A stretch of DNA of 25,173 bases. Source: UBA1422 sp041859095. GTDB taxonomy: Bacteria; Bacillota; Clostridia; Peptostreptococcales; Anaerovoracaceae. Position 1 is the first letter of the stretch, and every line of letters starts with the position of its first letter. Shown one piece after another: positions 16,293-22,109 of the stretch. The stretch spans positions 1-25,173 of the forward strand of contig JBHEKY010000024.1 of assembly GCA_041859095.1 (NCBI GenBank). The letters run 5' to 3'. A program made the translations under genes and the position numbers. Below the pieces are notes generated by a model that ran no database searches, was not told the origin of the DNA, and was given only the letters and a program-made list of their open reading frames with translations.

Positions 16293-17305
16293 TTGGTTTC
16301 TCCTTTATATGCCAGTGGCAGAATTTGCATCACAGCGTTCATTACATCCTGGAACGCTGCAGGTGTAAGGGATTGCGCTCCATCGCATAGAGCATGAACC
16401 GGATCGTTGTGCACTTCAATCATAAGACCATCCGCCCCTGCCGCAACGGCTGCCATGGACATGGGTTTTACCAGGGAGGCAATGCCGGTGGCATGACTTG
16501 GGTCAACAATGATGGGCAGATGTGAAAGACTCTTGATTAGAGGAATACAAGACAAATCCAAAGTATTCCGCATGGCAGTTTCGAAGGTTCGGATACCCCT
16601 TTCGCAGAGGATAACCTTGTGGTTCCCGCCAGCCATAATGTACTCGGCACTCATGAGAAATTCGCTGATGGTGCTAGAAAGTCCACGTTTCAAAAGGATA
16701 GGCTTATCCAACTTGCCCAGCTCTTTGAGTAATTCAAAGTTTTGCATATTCCTTGCGCCGACCTGAATTACATCTACATCCTCGAAAAGAGGAAGATGGG
16801 AAACATCCATGACCTCAGTGACCACCGGCAGTCCGGAACGTCGTTTGGCTTCCAACAAAAATTCTATACCGGTTTCCCGCATGCCTTGGAAAGCATAGGG
16901 AGAGGTTCGGGGCTTGAAGGCGCCACCTCGGTACATTAATGCACCAGCGGCTTTGACCTCCTCTGCAATGGAGCAGACCTGATCCATTGATTCAATGGAA
17001 CAAGGGCCTGCGATGACTGCAAAATGACCACCGCCCAGTTTTACCGGCCCGATATCGATAATGGTGTCCTTGGGATGAAATTTTCGGTTAGCATTTTTGT
17101 AGGGCTCAGTAATTCGTTTCACGCTTTCGACAATATCCAGGGCTTCAATCAGCTCGGTGTCTACCACGGCAGTCTCGCCGATAATCCCCATAATTGTGGT
17201 GGCGCCATATTGGCTATAATGGATTTCCAAGTCCATGCTTTTCAGCCATGCCACCAAATTGTCCAGCTGTTTTTGATCCGGATCTTCTTTTAATACAATA
17301 ATCAT
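16289..17305 (-). CDS. aroF: 3-deoxy-7-phosphoheptulonate synthase, type I-beta with N-terminal regulatory domain
   Basis: This 338-residue DAHP synthase joins PEP and erythrose 4-phosphate, the committed step of the aromatic pathway. Residues 1 to about 70 (opening MIIVLKEDPDQKQLDNLVAW) form the ferredoxin-like regulatory domain seen in allosterically controlled type I-beta enzymes. The barrel follows with AGPCSIES, KPRTSPYAFQG, VIQVGARNMQNFELLKELG, ILLKRGLSS, CERGIRTFE and PIIVDPSHATG. The frame extends upstream to 17383, but GCGGAGGAAAGCTC before the ATG at 17305 fixes this start, and the upstream part would overlap the leader terminator. It is the first structural gene of the aro operon. 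Naming as aroF follows Firmicute usage; the symbol is uncertain. Confidence 0.95.
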   Translation of the reverse strand: MIIVLKEDPDQKQLDNLVAWLKSMDLEIHYSQYGATTIMGIIGETAVVDTELIEALDIVESVKRITEPYKNANRKFHPKDTIIDIGPVKLGGGHFAVIAGPCSIESMDQVCSIAEEVKAAGALMYRGGAFKPRTSPYAFQGMRETGIEFLLEAKRRSGLPVVTEVMDVSHLPLFEDVDVIQVGARNMQNFELLKELGKLDKPILLKRGLSSTISEFLMSAEYIMAGGNHKVILCERGIRTFETAMRNTLDLSCIPLIKSLSHLPIIVDPSHATGIASLVKPMSMAAVAAGADGLMIEVHNDPVHALCDGAQSLTPAAFQDVMNAVMQILPLAYKGETK

Positions 17306-17370
17306 TGAGCTTTCCTCCGCTTCATTACGATAATTCCTGATTACCCTAGGCCGGTTTGCCTTTGTGGGTA

Positions 17371-17404
17371 AAAAAAACTCCACAGGTGTATTTTGCCTGT
17401 GGAG
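17371..17404 (-). terminator. Leader (attenuator) terminator of the aro operon
   Basis: On the - strand CTCCACAGG pairs perfectly with CCTGTGGAG around a 9-base loop (CAAAATACA) and is followed by seven T. It lies between the leader peptide and aroF, 66 bases before the aroF start and downstream of the promoter, so it would stop transcription before the structural genes. Its loop and three stem bases also belong to the antiterminator pairing. Confidence 0.93.
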
Positions 17405-17497
17405 AATGATTTTGAGTGGTTTCCAAAAGGAAAGTTATCTCTCAGTAGCAAAATACACCTTACCGTAGGTAAAGTAGTAATAAAAATATTTTGCTAC
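17384..17497 (-). promoter_or_regulatory. Ribosome-mediated transcription attenuator with alternative pairings (segments 1:2, 2:3, 3:4)
   Basis: Three competing helices can be read on the - strand. Segment 1 (17497-17487, GTAGCAAAATA) is an 11-base perfect complement of segment 2 (17455-17445, TATTTTGCTAC). Segment 2 extended (17460-17448, AGGTGTATTTTGC) is instead a 13-base perfect complement of segment 3 (17396-17384, GCAAAATACACCT). Segment 3 includes the loop and inner stem bases of the terminator (17404-17378). Segment 1 lies just before and into the Tyr/Phe codon run of the leader peptide, and segment 2 overlaps its last codons. A ribosome stalled for Tyr- or Phe-tRNA would cover segment 1 and favour 2:3 (read-through); one reaching the stop would cover segment 2 and favour the terminator. 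A small TTTCC/GGAAA hairpin lies between 2 and 3. Mechanism is inferred; the pairings are seen. Confidence 0.85.
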
Positions 17498-17515
17498 CAC
17501 TGCTGAATGTTTCAA
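17435..17515 (-). CDS. Tyr/Phe-rich leader peptide of the aro operon attenuator
   Basis: A 26-codon frame begins with TTG at 17515 and ends with TAA at 17437-17435. AAAGGA (17530-17525) lies 9 bases upstream. The peptide has six Tyr and three Phe but no Trp; residues 10-17 read YFYYYFTY and residues 21-22 are YF. Such a run by chance is very unlikely, and it matches the logic of pheL-, trpL- and hisL-type leaders, whose role is to make ribosome progress depend on charged tRNA. The product itself probably has no function. It lies between a promoter and an intrinsic terminator in front of aroF, tyrA and further aro genes, exactly the products whose supply it would sense. It was too short for ordinary gene calling, and TTG is a non-ATG start. 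Confidence 0.85.
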   Translation of the reverse strand: MKHSAVVAKYFYYYFTYGKVYFATER

Positions 17516-17547
17516 TGGATTGGTTCCTTTCGCTTTGTCTTTGTTAG

Positions 17548-17576
17548 AGTTTACCACGTTAAACCGATTCTGTAAA
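17548..17576 (-). promoter_or_regulatory. Promoter of the aro operon leader
   Basis: On the - strand TTTACA (17576-17571) and TAAACT (17553-17548) are separated by 17 bases, with TGG before the -10 giving an extended -10. This predicts a transcript start near 17541, about 25 bases before the leader start codon and just downstream of the mntP stop. Confidence 0.75.
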
Positions 17577-17591
17577 GGGTAGATTCTTGAT

Positions 17592-18158
17592 TTAACCGAG
17601 CAGGTGCTCTATGAGGATTTTCGTACCAATGGCAATCAAGACCAGACCGCCGGCCAATTCCGCCCGGGACTTGAATCGAGTGCCAAAAAAACAGCCTACT
17701 TGGACACCGATCGCGGACAAGAAGAAGGTGGTTGCCGCAATGATAGAGGCGGCTTCAATAATGCTCACCTTTAGAAAGGCAAACGAGACGCCCACTGCTA
17801 GTGCATCAATACTTGTAGCCACCGCCAGAGGTAGCATGGCTATGGGTTTGAAGGAAGGATTGGGACAAGAATCCGGTTCCCGGGACTCTTTGATCATCTT
17901 GCCGCCGATGAGGAGCAAAAGAAAGAAGACAATCCAGTGGTCAAATCCGCTGACCAGCGTGCTGAATTTAGCGCCGACAAAATATCCAATCAGTGGCATA
18001 CCGCCTTGAAATAAGCCAAACCACAAACCGGTATAAATGGATTGTGAGGCAGATCGCTTCTGATGCTCTTGTTGTATGGAAAGGCCCTTGCATATGGCCA
18101 CGGCAAAGGCATCCATGGAAAGTCCCACTGCGACAAGCAGTAATTCTAATAAACTCAT
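17592..18158 (-). CDS. mntP: Manganese efflux pump MntP
   Basis: MntP exports Mn(II) across the cell membrane. The 188-residue protein has six hydrophobic segments and two copies of the family's acidic motif: LSMDAFAVAICKGL near the start and ATSIDALAVGVSFAFL in the middle. Between them lie FDHWIVFFLLLLIGGKMI and a cytoplasmic loop. The first 25 residues align with the start of known MntP proteins (Met-x-x-x...MDAFA), so the ATG at 18158 is right. No ribosome binding site precedes it, and a good promoter ends only 6 bases upstream, so the mRNA is predicted to be leaderless. No Mn-sensing yybP-ykoY riboswitch fits into that space. The gene is divergent from the HisD-like gene. Confidence 0.95.
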   Translation of the reverse strand: MSLLELLLVAVGLSMDAFAVAICKGLSIQQEHQKRSASQSIYTGLWFGLFQGGMPLIGYFVGAKFSTLVSGFDHWIVFFLLLLIGGKMIKESREPDSCPNPSFKPIAMLPLAVATSIDALAVGVSFAFLKVSIIEAASIIAATTFFLSAIGVQVGCFFGTRFKSRAELAGGLVLIAIGTKILIEHLLG

Positions 18159-18164
18159 GAAAAG

Positions 18165-18193
18165 AGTATATCTGCCTAAAATGGTGAAGTCAA
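18165..18193 (-). promoter_or_regulatory. mntP promoter directly abutting the start codon
   Basis: On the - strand TTGACT (18193-18188), 17 bases, TATACT (18170-18165). The -10 is followed by CTTTTC and then the mntP ATG, so the predicted start point falls on or next to the A of ATG, giving a leaderless transcript. Confidence 0.7.
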
Positions 18194-18248
18194 GGGAAAA
18201 GCAACAGGACAGAAATGTCAGGCTAAACCCGGAAACGGACTGTTTTCA

Positions 18249-18278
18249 TTGACAAAGCAAGGCCTTGCCAATTACAAT
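18249..18278 (+). promoter_or_regulatory. Promoter of the HisD-like gene
   Basis: TTGACA (18249-18254), 18 bases, TACAAT (18273-18278). The -35 is a perfect consensus. It lies 43 bases before the start codon and points away from mntP. Confidence 0.75.
18257..18268. promoter_or_regulatory. Palindrome in the promoter spacer, possible operator
   Basis: GCAAGGCCTTGC is a perfect 12-base palindrome placed exactly between the -35 and -10 of the HisD-like gene's promoter, where a bound repressor would block RNA polymerase. No regulator gene is next to it and a short palindrome can occur by chance. Confidence 0.4.
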
Positions 18279-18321
18279 AAAACATAATATCCACCATTGA
18301 AGAAAAGAGTAGGAAGCAAGC

Positions 18322-19602
18322 ATGAAAACCATAAAACAAGCAATGCCCCGTTCCCTGGCAGATTCCGCTGAGTTAGCCGGACGGGTCACAAAAATCATCG
18401 AAGAAGTCAGAGCCCGGGGAGACCAGGCGCTGATGACATACAATGCAGACTATGATCAATGTCATCGAGATCCCCTGCGGGTAAGTGAAGCCGAAATTGC
18501 GGCTGCTTATAAACAGGTTGCCGCTGAAGACTTGGAAAGAATGAAGCAGGCCGCTTCGAACGTCAAGACGTTTGCGGAGGCACAAAAAGCCCTGTTTATT
18601 TCTTTGGAAGGGGTTATCCCCATGCCGGGCATCACATTGGGTCATCGAGTGATTCCGGTGGATGGCTGTTGCTGTTATGTACCCGGCGGAAGCTATCCGC
18701 TCTATTCCACCGCATTGATGCTTGGAATTCCGGCAAAAGTAGCCGGTGTGCCTAGGGTCATCGGGTGTTCCCCGGCTATGAAGGGCACCCCCAACATCCA
18801 CCCGAAAACCCTTGTGGCCATGGACATGGCGGGCATGGATGAAATTTACGTGGTCGGCGGAGCGCAGGCTGTCGCGGCAGCCACATACGGCACCGTATCC
18901 ATCAAAGCGGTGGACCTGATTGTGGGTCCTGGCAATAGCTATGTTACAGAAGCCAAACGGCAGTGTTTCGGACAAATTGGTATCGATTTCCTTGCAGGTC
19001 CCAGTGAAGTGCTGGTCATCGCCGACGGCACAGCCAATCCAAGGGTCATCGCAGCAGATTTACTGGCACAGTCTGAACATGACAAAGTCGCAAAGGGAAT
19101 CCTCGTGACAACCGACCGTGCTTTGGGCGAGGCGGTGCTGGCGCAGGTCGAAGCACAACTGGAAGGTTTGTCCACCAGAGTCATTGCCGAACAATCTTGG
19201 AAAGATTATGGAGAAATCCTGCTGGCTTCGGATTTGGACGAGGCAGTTGAATACGCCAATCACTACGCACCGGAGCATCTGGAAATTATGGTTGCCGAAA
19301 AACATGAAGCCTCGCTGACAGAGAAACTAAGAAACTATGGCTCATTGTTCATAGGTCAACGAACCGCGGAAGTCTTTGGTGATTACGCCACCGGTACCAA
19401 TCACACCTTACCGACGTTGGGAGCTGCCCGTTATACGGGAGGGCTGTGGGTTGGAACCTTCCTGAAGGTCTGCACCCATCAGAAGCTAGATGCCAAAGGA
19501 GTAGAAACCATATTGCCCATCGTATCCTCTCTCGCAAGAGGGGAAGGGTTGGAAGCTCACGCCCGCGCCGCGGAAGCCAGACAGCTTCTGGACGAAAAAT
19601 GA
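18322..19602 (+). CDS. Histidinol dehydrogenase family protein (orphan; possibly a HpsN-like alcohol dehydrogenase)
   Basis: This 426-residue protein belongs to the zinc- and NAD-dependent HisD family. It keeps the signature PGPGNSYVTEAKRQ-type stretch (VGPGNSYVTEAK), AGPSEVLVIAD, the zinc-linked Gln and His in LLAQSEHD, YAPEHLEI with the catalytic Glu-His pair, FGDYATGTNHTLPT with its Asp, and the C-terminal His in GLEAHARAAEAR. No other his genes lie nearby; it has its own promoter and terminator. The stretch following the NHTLPT motif, RYTGGLWVGTFLK, is closer to what I recall of HpsN-like sulfopropanediol dehydrogenases than to the RYSSGLSVLDF type of biosynthetic HisD. So it may oxidise another alcohol. 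The choice between these is uncertain. AGGAAG precedes the ATG. Confidence 0.85.
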   Translation: MKTIKQAMPRSLADSAELAGRVTKIIEEVRARGDQALMTYNADYDQCHRDPLRVSEAEIAAAYKQVAAEDLERMKQAASNVKTFAEAQKALFISLEGVIPMPGITLGHRVIPVDGCCCYVPGGSYPLYSTALMLGIPAKVAGVPRVIGCSPAMKGTPNIHPKTLVAMDMAGMDEIYVVGGAQAVAAATYGTVSIKAVDLIVGPGNSYVTEAKRQCFGQIGIDFLAGPSEVLVIADGTANPRVIAADLLAQSEHDKVAKGILVTTDRALGEAVLAQVEAQLEGLSTRVIAEQSWKDYGEILLASDLDEAVEYANHYAPEHLEIMVAEKHEASLTEKLRNYGSLFIGQRTAEVFGDYATGTNHTLPTLGAARYTGGLWVGTFLKVCTHQKLDAKGVETILPIVSSLARGEGLEAHARAAEARQLLDEK

Positions 19603-19623
19603 AAACGAAATAAACGCAAAGAC

Positions 19624-19660
19624 AAAGGGTAGATAATTCTATTGAATTCATCTACCCTTT
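19624..19660 (+). terminator. Hairpin after the HisD-like gene
   Basis: AAAGGGTAGAT pairs perfectly with ATCTACCCTTT around a 15-base loop that can itself fold through AATT/AATT. It starts 21 bases after the stop. The T tract behind it is short (TTT), so termination may be weak or shared with the next hairpin. Confidence 0.7.
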
Positions 19661-19664
19661 AGTT

Positions 19665-19693
19665 GAGGGTATACCACAATGGAGTATATCCTC
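19665..19693 (+). terminator. Second hairpin, possible tandem terminator
   Basis: GAGGGTATA pairs with TATATCCTC (one G-U) around an 11-base loop, followed by the pyrimidine-rich CTTTCTTTT. With the hairpin at 19624 it may form a tandem terminator. It also encloses the GAGGG and ATG of the doubtful ORF at 19679, so it could instead hide that start. Confidence 0.5.
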
Positions 19694-20071
19694 CTTTCTT
19701 TTACTACTCCTATTCGGTTTCAATGTGATGTACAAAGACATTCACATCTCTCAGATTTAGGTACCGTACCGGTACAAAACGCTGAATCCCGACCTCATCG
19801 ACTGTTCCTTATTCCTTCGAATGTAATCTCTCGATTAGCTCTTAGTGAACAGGATTTCAACCTTGTTTCGAACTACGCTTTTCACGGCAATCATTCGTTT
19901 TATGGTTACGATTTTTCGGAGCGGCCCACCTACTTGACATTCCTTTTGGGGAACTCATCTTCGGTGAGTAAGGTAATAATACTCCCGGCAAATCGATTTG
20001 TCAATAGATATTATCAGAAAATTACAAATATTTTTGAAAGCCATATGAACGTTGAAATATCAACGAATTAG
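19679..20071 (+). CDS. Doubtful 130-codon ORF, unrecognised
   Basis: I do not recognise this frame. It has no clear membrane segment, repeat or motif; the middle contains NYAFHGNHSFYGYDFSERPT and the end is basic. It is the only sizeable open frame in the roughly 550-base stretch between the HisD-like gene and the hydrolase gene. In favour: GAGGG lies 9 bases before the ATG. Against: that start sits inside a strong hairpin, the region is more A+T-rich than its neighbours, codon choice (many TCG, TCT and CGA) differs from the adjoining genes, and no promoter was seen. It may be a spurious frame or the decayed remnant of a gene. Confidence 0.25.
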   Translation: MEYILLSFTTPIRFQCDVQRHSHLSDLGTVPVQNAESRPHRLFLIPSNVISRLALSEQDFNLVSNYAFHGNHSFYGYDFSERPTYLTFLLGNSSSVSKVIILPANRFVNRYYQKITNIFESHMNVEISTN

Positions 20072-20108
20072 CACATCAAGCAAGGTGTGAGTGACCTTGA
20101 TTCACCTG

Positions 20109-20117
20109 TGGTATAAT
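20109..20117 (+). promoter_or_regulatory. Extended -10 promoter for the hydrolase gene
   Basis: TGGTATAAT is a perfect extended -10 (TGnTATAAT) 38 bases before the hydrolase ATG. No good -35 is found at 16-18 bases spacing, which extended -10 promoters tolerate. Confidence 0.65.
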
Positions 20118-20155
20118 AAAAATATAAAATAAGTTTGATGAGAGGATGAAAAATC

Positions 20156-20851
20156 ATGAAGAAACGAATTAAGATTGTCATCTTATTGATTGTCACAATC
20201 CTTGCTTTACTCACTGGTGGGTTCTTAATCTATGCAGCGGACTACTCCCATGCAGATCAAACAGCCATTGCTTTGGCTGAAGACAACACACAGGTGACCG
20301 TACAGGGAGACCTGATTATATTGGATCCAGCTGTACCCGGGTACACAGGGCTTATCTTTTACCCGGGAGGAAAAGTGGAAGCGGAAGCTTATTTGCCACT
20401 GTTAGATCAGCTACGGGATCAGGGGATTACCTGCGTACTGGTAAAGATGCCATTCAAACTAGCCGTGTTCAATAAAAACGGCGGAGAAGCGGCATTTGAT
20501 ACGAGACCGGAAATCACCCATTGGATCATTGGCGGTCATTCCTTGGGCGGGGTCATGGCCAGCAGCTTTGCTGTGGATCACCCCGATCAAATTGAAGAGG
20601 TGATTCTTCTGGGAGCTTATGTATACGGCGGATGGAGCCCGGACAAAGCGCTGACCATATACGGCAGCCAGGACCTGGTGCTAGACCAAACCAAAGTTGA
20701 CTACGAAACAAACGTGTTGGTTCTCCAGGGGGGCAACCACGCCAACTATGGCAACTACGGCAAACAAAAAGGAGATGGCACAGCCACGATTACCAAGGCA
20801 GAGCAGCAGAAGCAAACAGTTGAGGCAATCCTTTCCTTTATAAGTAAGTAA
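20156..20851 (+). CDS. Membrane-anchored alpha/beta hydrolase
   Basis: The 231-residue protein starts with a basic end and one hydrophobic helix (about 5-28, with no clear cleavage site), so it is probably exported and anchored or lipid-free secreted. The rest fits the Abhydrolase_5 type of alpha/beta fold: strand LIFYPGG, the nucleophile elbow IIGGHSLGGVMA with Ser129, a probable acid Asp173 in IYGSQDLV, and His195 in LQGGNHANYGNYG. The substrate is unknown; relatives act on esters or small peptides. GAGAGGAT precedes the ATG. The gene stands alone between an extended -10 promoter and a bidirectional terminator. Confidence 0.88.
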   Translation: MKKRIKIVILLIVTILALLTGGFLIYAADYSHADQTAIALAEDNTQVTVQGDLIILDPAVPGYTGLIFYPGGKVEAEAYLPLLDQLRDQGITCVLVKMPFKLAVFNKNGGEAAFDTRPEITHWIIGGHSLGGVMASSFAVDHPDQIEEVILLGAYVYGGWSPDKALTIYGSQDLVLDQTKVDYETNVLVLQGGNHANYGNYGKQKGDGTATITKAEQQKQTVEAILSFISK

Positions 20852-20852
20852 C

Positions 20853-20895
20853 AAAAAACCACAGGAATGGATTGCGCCATTTCTGTGGTTTTTCT
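20853..20895. terminator. Bidirectional terminator between hydrolase gene and pheA
   Basis: AAAAAACCACAG-AATGG pairs with CCATT-CTGTGGTTTTT around a loop of about 8 bases. T runs flank it on both strands, so it serves the convergent hydrolase (+) and pheA (-) units. Confidence 0.9.
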
Positions 20896-20921
20896 ATGTT
20901 TTACTTTCGTCTTTCCGTTGG

Positions 20922-22058
20922 TTATTGTTCCGTGTAGCAACCTAAGAAAGCAAATTGCTTGGTGGAGTCTTCCAGCTGAGCGAAAAGCGAGGCCAGCGCC
21001 TCATCGTAAACCGATATTTCAAAATCAAAGAAGAAGCTGAAATCAAAGTCGCTATCCGGAATGGGGCGGCTTTCTATTTTTGTCAGGTTGACGTCATAGG
21101 CCGCAAACTTGGACATGAAATGATATAGTGCACCCGGTCTGTGAGACAGGATTACCATGATGCTGATTTTGTTGGAACCCGGATAAATTTCCGGTTTTTT
21201 GGAAATGCAGATAAACTTGGTGTAGTTGTTGTCACTGTTTTGGATGTCTTCTTTGACCACTTCCAGGTTATATAGGTCTGCGCAATATGCAGAGGAAATG
21301 GCAGCCACTCCTGCTTCGGAGGAAGCAGCTACATGCTTCGCCGCCATGGCGGTGTTCTCACAGGGCTCTACGGTTGCCTTAAGGTTTTTTAGGAAATTCC
21401 CGCACTGGGCCAGGGCCTGCTCATGGGAGTATATTTTTTTGATGTCTGAAAGCTTGGTGCCCGGCTTGGCCAACAGCACATGGTTGATTTTGAGCTTCAG
21501 GCTCTTGGCGATGTAGAACCGGTATTGATGCATCAGGTCATAGATTTCTGTCACGGAACCATGTAGATTGTTTTCAAGGGGCAGGATGCCGTACTGGCAC
21601 ATGCCTTTGTCCACGGCAGAAAAAACGCCTTCAAAGGTATTGAAGTACATAATGGAAGGATGACTGAAAAACTTCTCTGAAGCCTGGGTGGAATTGGCTC
21701 CTTCCGCACCTTGACATGCCACCACGGCATCTTTGGGAAACATCTGGGGGGTTTCTTTGAGAGCTGTCGCCATGACTTCCGCGGTTTTGGAATCGGTGTG
21801 AATGGCCCGCAGTTGGTGGGATTTGGACATGTCAAAGAGGGTATGGAAGAAAATCTTCAGGTATCCACGCATTTCCTCGTTGTCTTCCTTGGACAATCGA
21901 TTGATAATGTCCCGTTCCCGGCTACTGTCCGCCACCGGCAGATTCTGTTCTTTTTTGATGGCGGCTACTTGTTCCACCAATTCAAACCGTTTCCGGATTA
22001 AGGCGGCCAACTGGTCATCTACCTGGTCAATTTGCGGTCTGATGTCTTCAAGTTTCAT
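20922..22058 (-). CDS. pheA: Bifunctional chorismate mutase / prephenate dehydratase
   Basis: PheA makes phenylpyruvate from chorismate in two steps. The 378-residue protein has an AroQ-type chorismate mutase domain (about 1-85; IRPQIDQVDDQLAALIRKRF, then the active-site ERD stretch), a prephenate dehydratase domain (about 110-290; FEGVFSAVDKGMCQYGILPLENN-type segment and the catalytic NNYTKFI), and a C-terminal ACT domain (about 298-375) with SHRPGALYHF and KIESRP, the sites usually binding Phe for feedback. AGAAGGAGATCAAG precedes the ATG. Only 51 bases without a terminator separate it from leuB, so it is probably the last gene of the leu operon. A terminator follows. Confidence 0.96.
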   Translation of the reverse strand: MKLEDIRPQIDQVDDQLAALIRKRFELVEQVAAIKKEQNLPVADSSRERDIINRLSKEDNEEMRGYLKIFFHTLFDMSKSHQLRAIHTDSKTAEVMATALKETPQMFPKDAVVACQGAEGANSTQASEKFFSHPSIMYFNTFEGVFSAVDKGMCQYGILPLENNLHGSVTEIYDLMHQYRFYIAKSLKLKINHVLLAKPGTKLSDIKKIYSHEQALAQCGNFLKNLKATVEPCENTAMAAKHVAASSEAGVAAISSAYCADLYNLEVVKEDIQNSDNNYTKFICISKKPEIYPGSNKISIMVILSHRPGALYHFMSKFAAYDVNLTKIESRPIPDSDFDFSFFFDFEISVYDEALASLFAQLEDSTKQFAFLGCYTEQ

Positions 22059-22109
22059 CTTGATCTCCTTCTGTTTTCCCGCAGTCGTAACCTTGGGGAA
22101 CTGCTACAT

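Noticed and set aside
17306..17383. Upstream in-frame extension of aroF to an ATG at 17383
   Set aside because: It would begin within the distal part of the leader just after the terminator and adds 26 residues unlike the family; the GGAGGAAA site at the ATG at 17305 and the family start decide against it.
17366..17520. T-box riboswitch in front of aroF
   Set aside because: No T-box consensus sequence, specifier stem or long leader was found; the leader is short and holds a translated Tyr/Phe run.
18206..18222. Short inverted repeat GACA-GAAA-TGTC between the divergent genes
   Set aside because: Only four base pairs; too short to support an operator call, although it lies upstream of both promoters.
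18159..18321. yybP-ykoY manganese riboswitch upstream of mntP
   Set aside because: The promoter abuts the start codon, so there is no transcribed leader long enough, and no motif was recognised.
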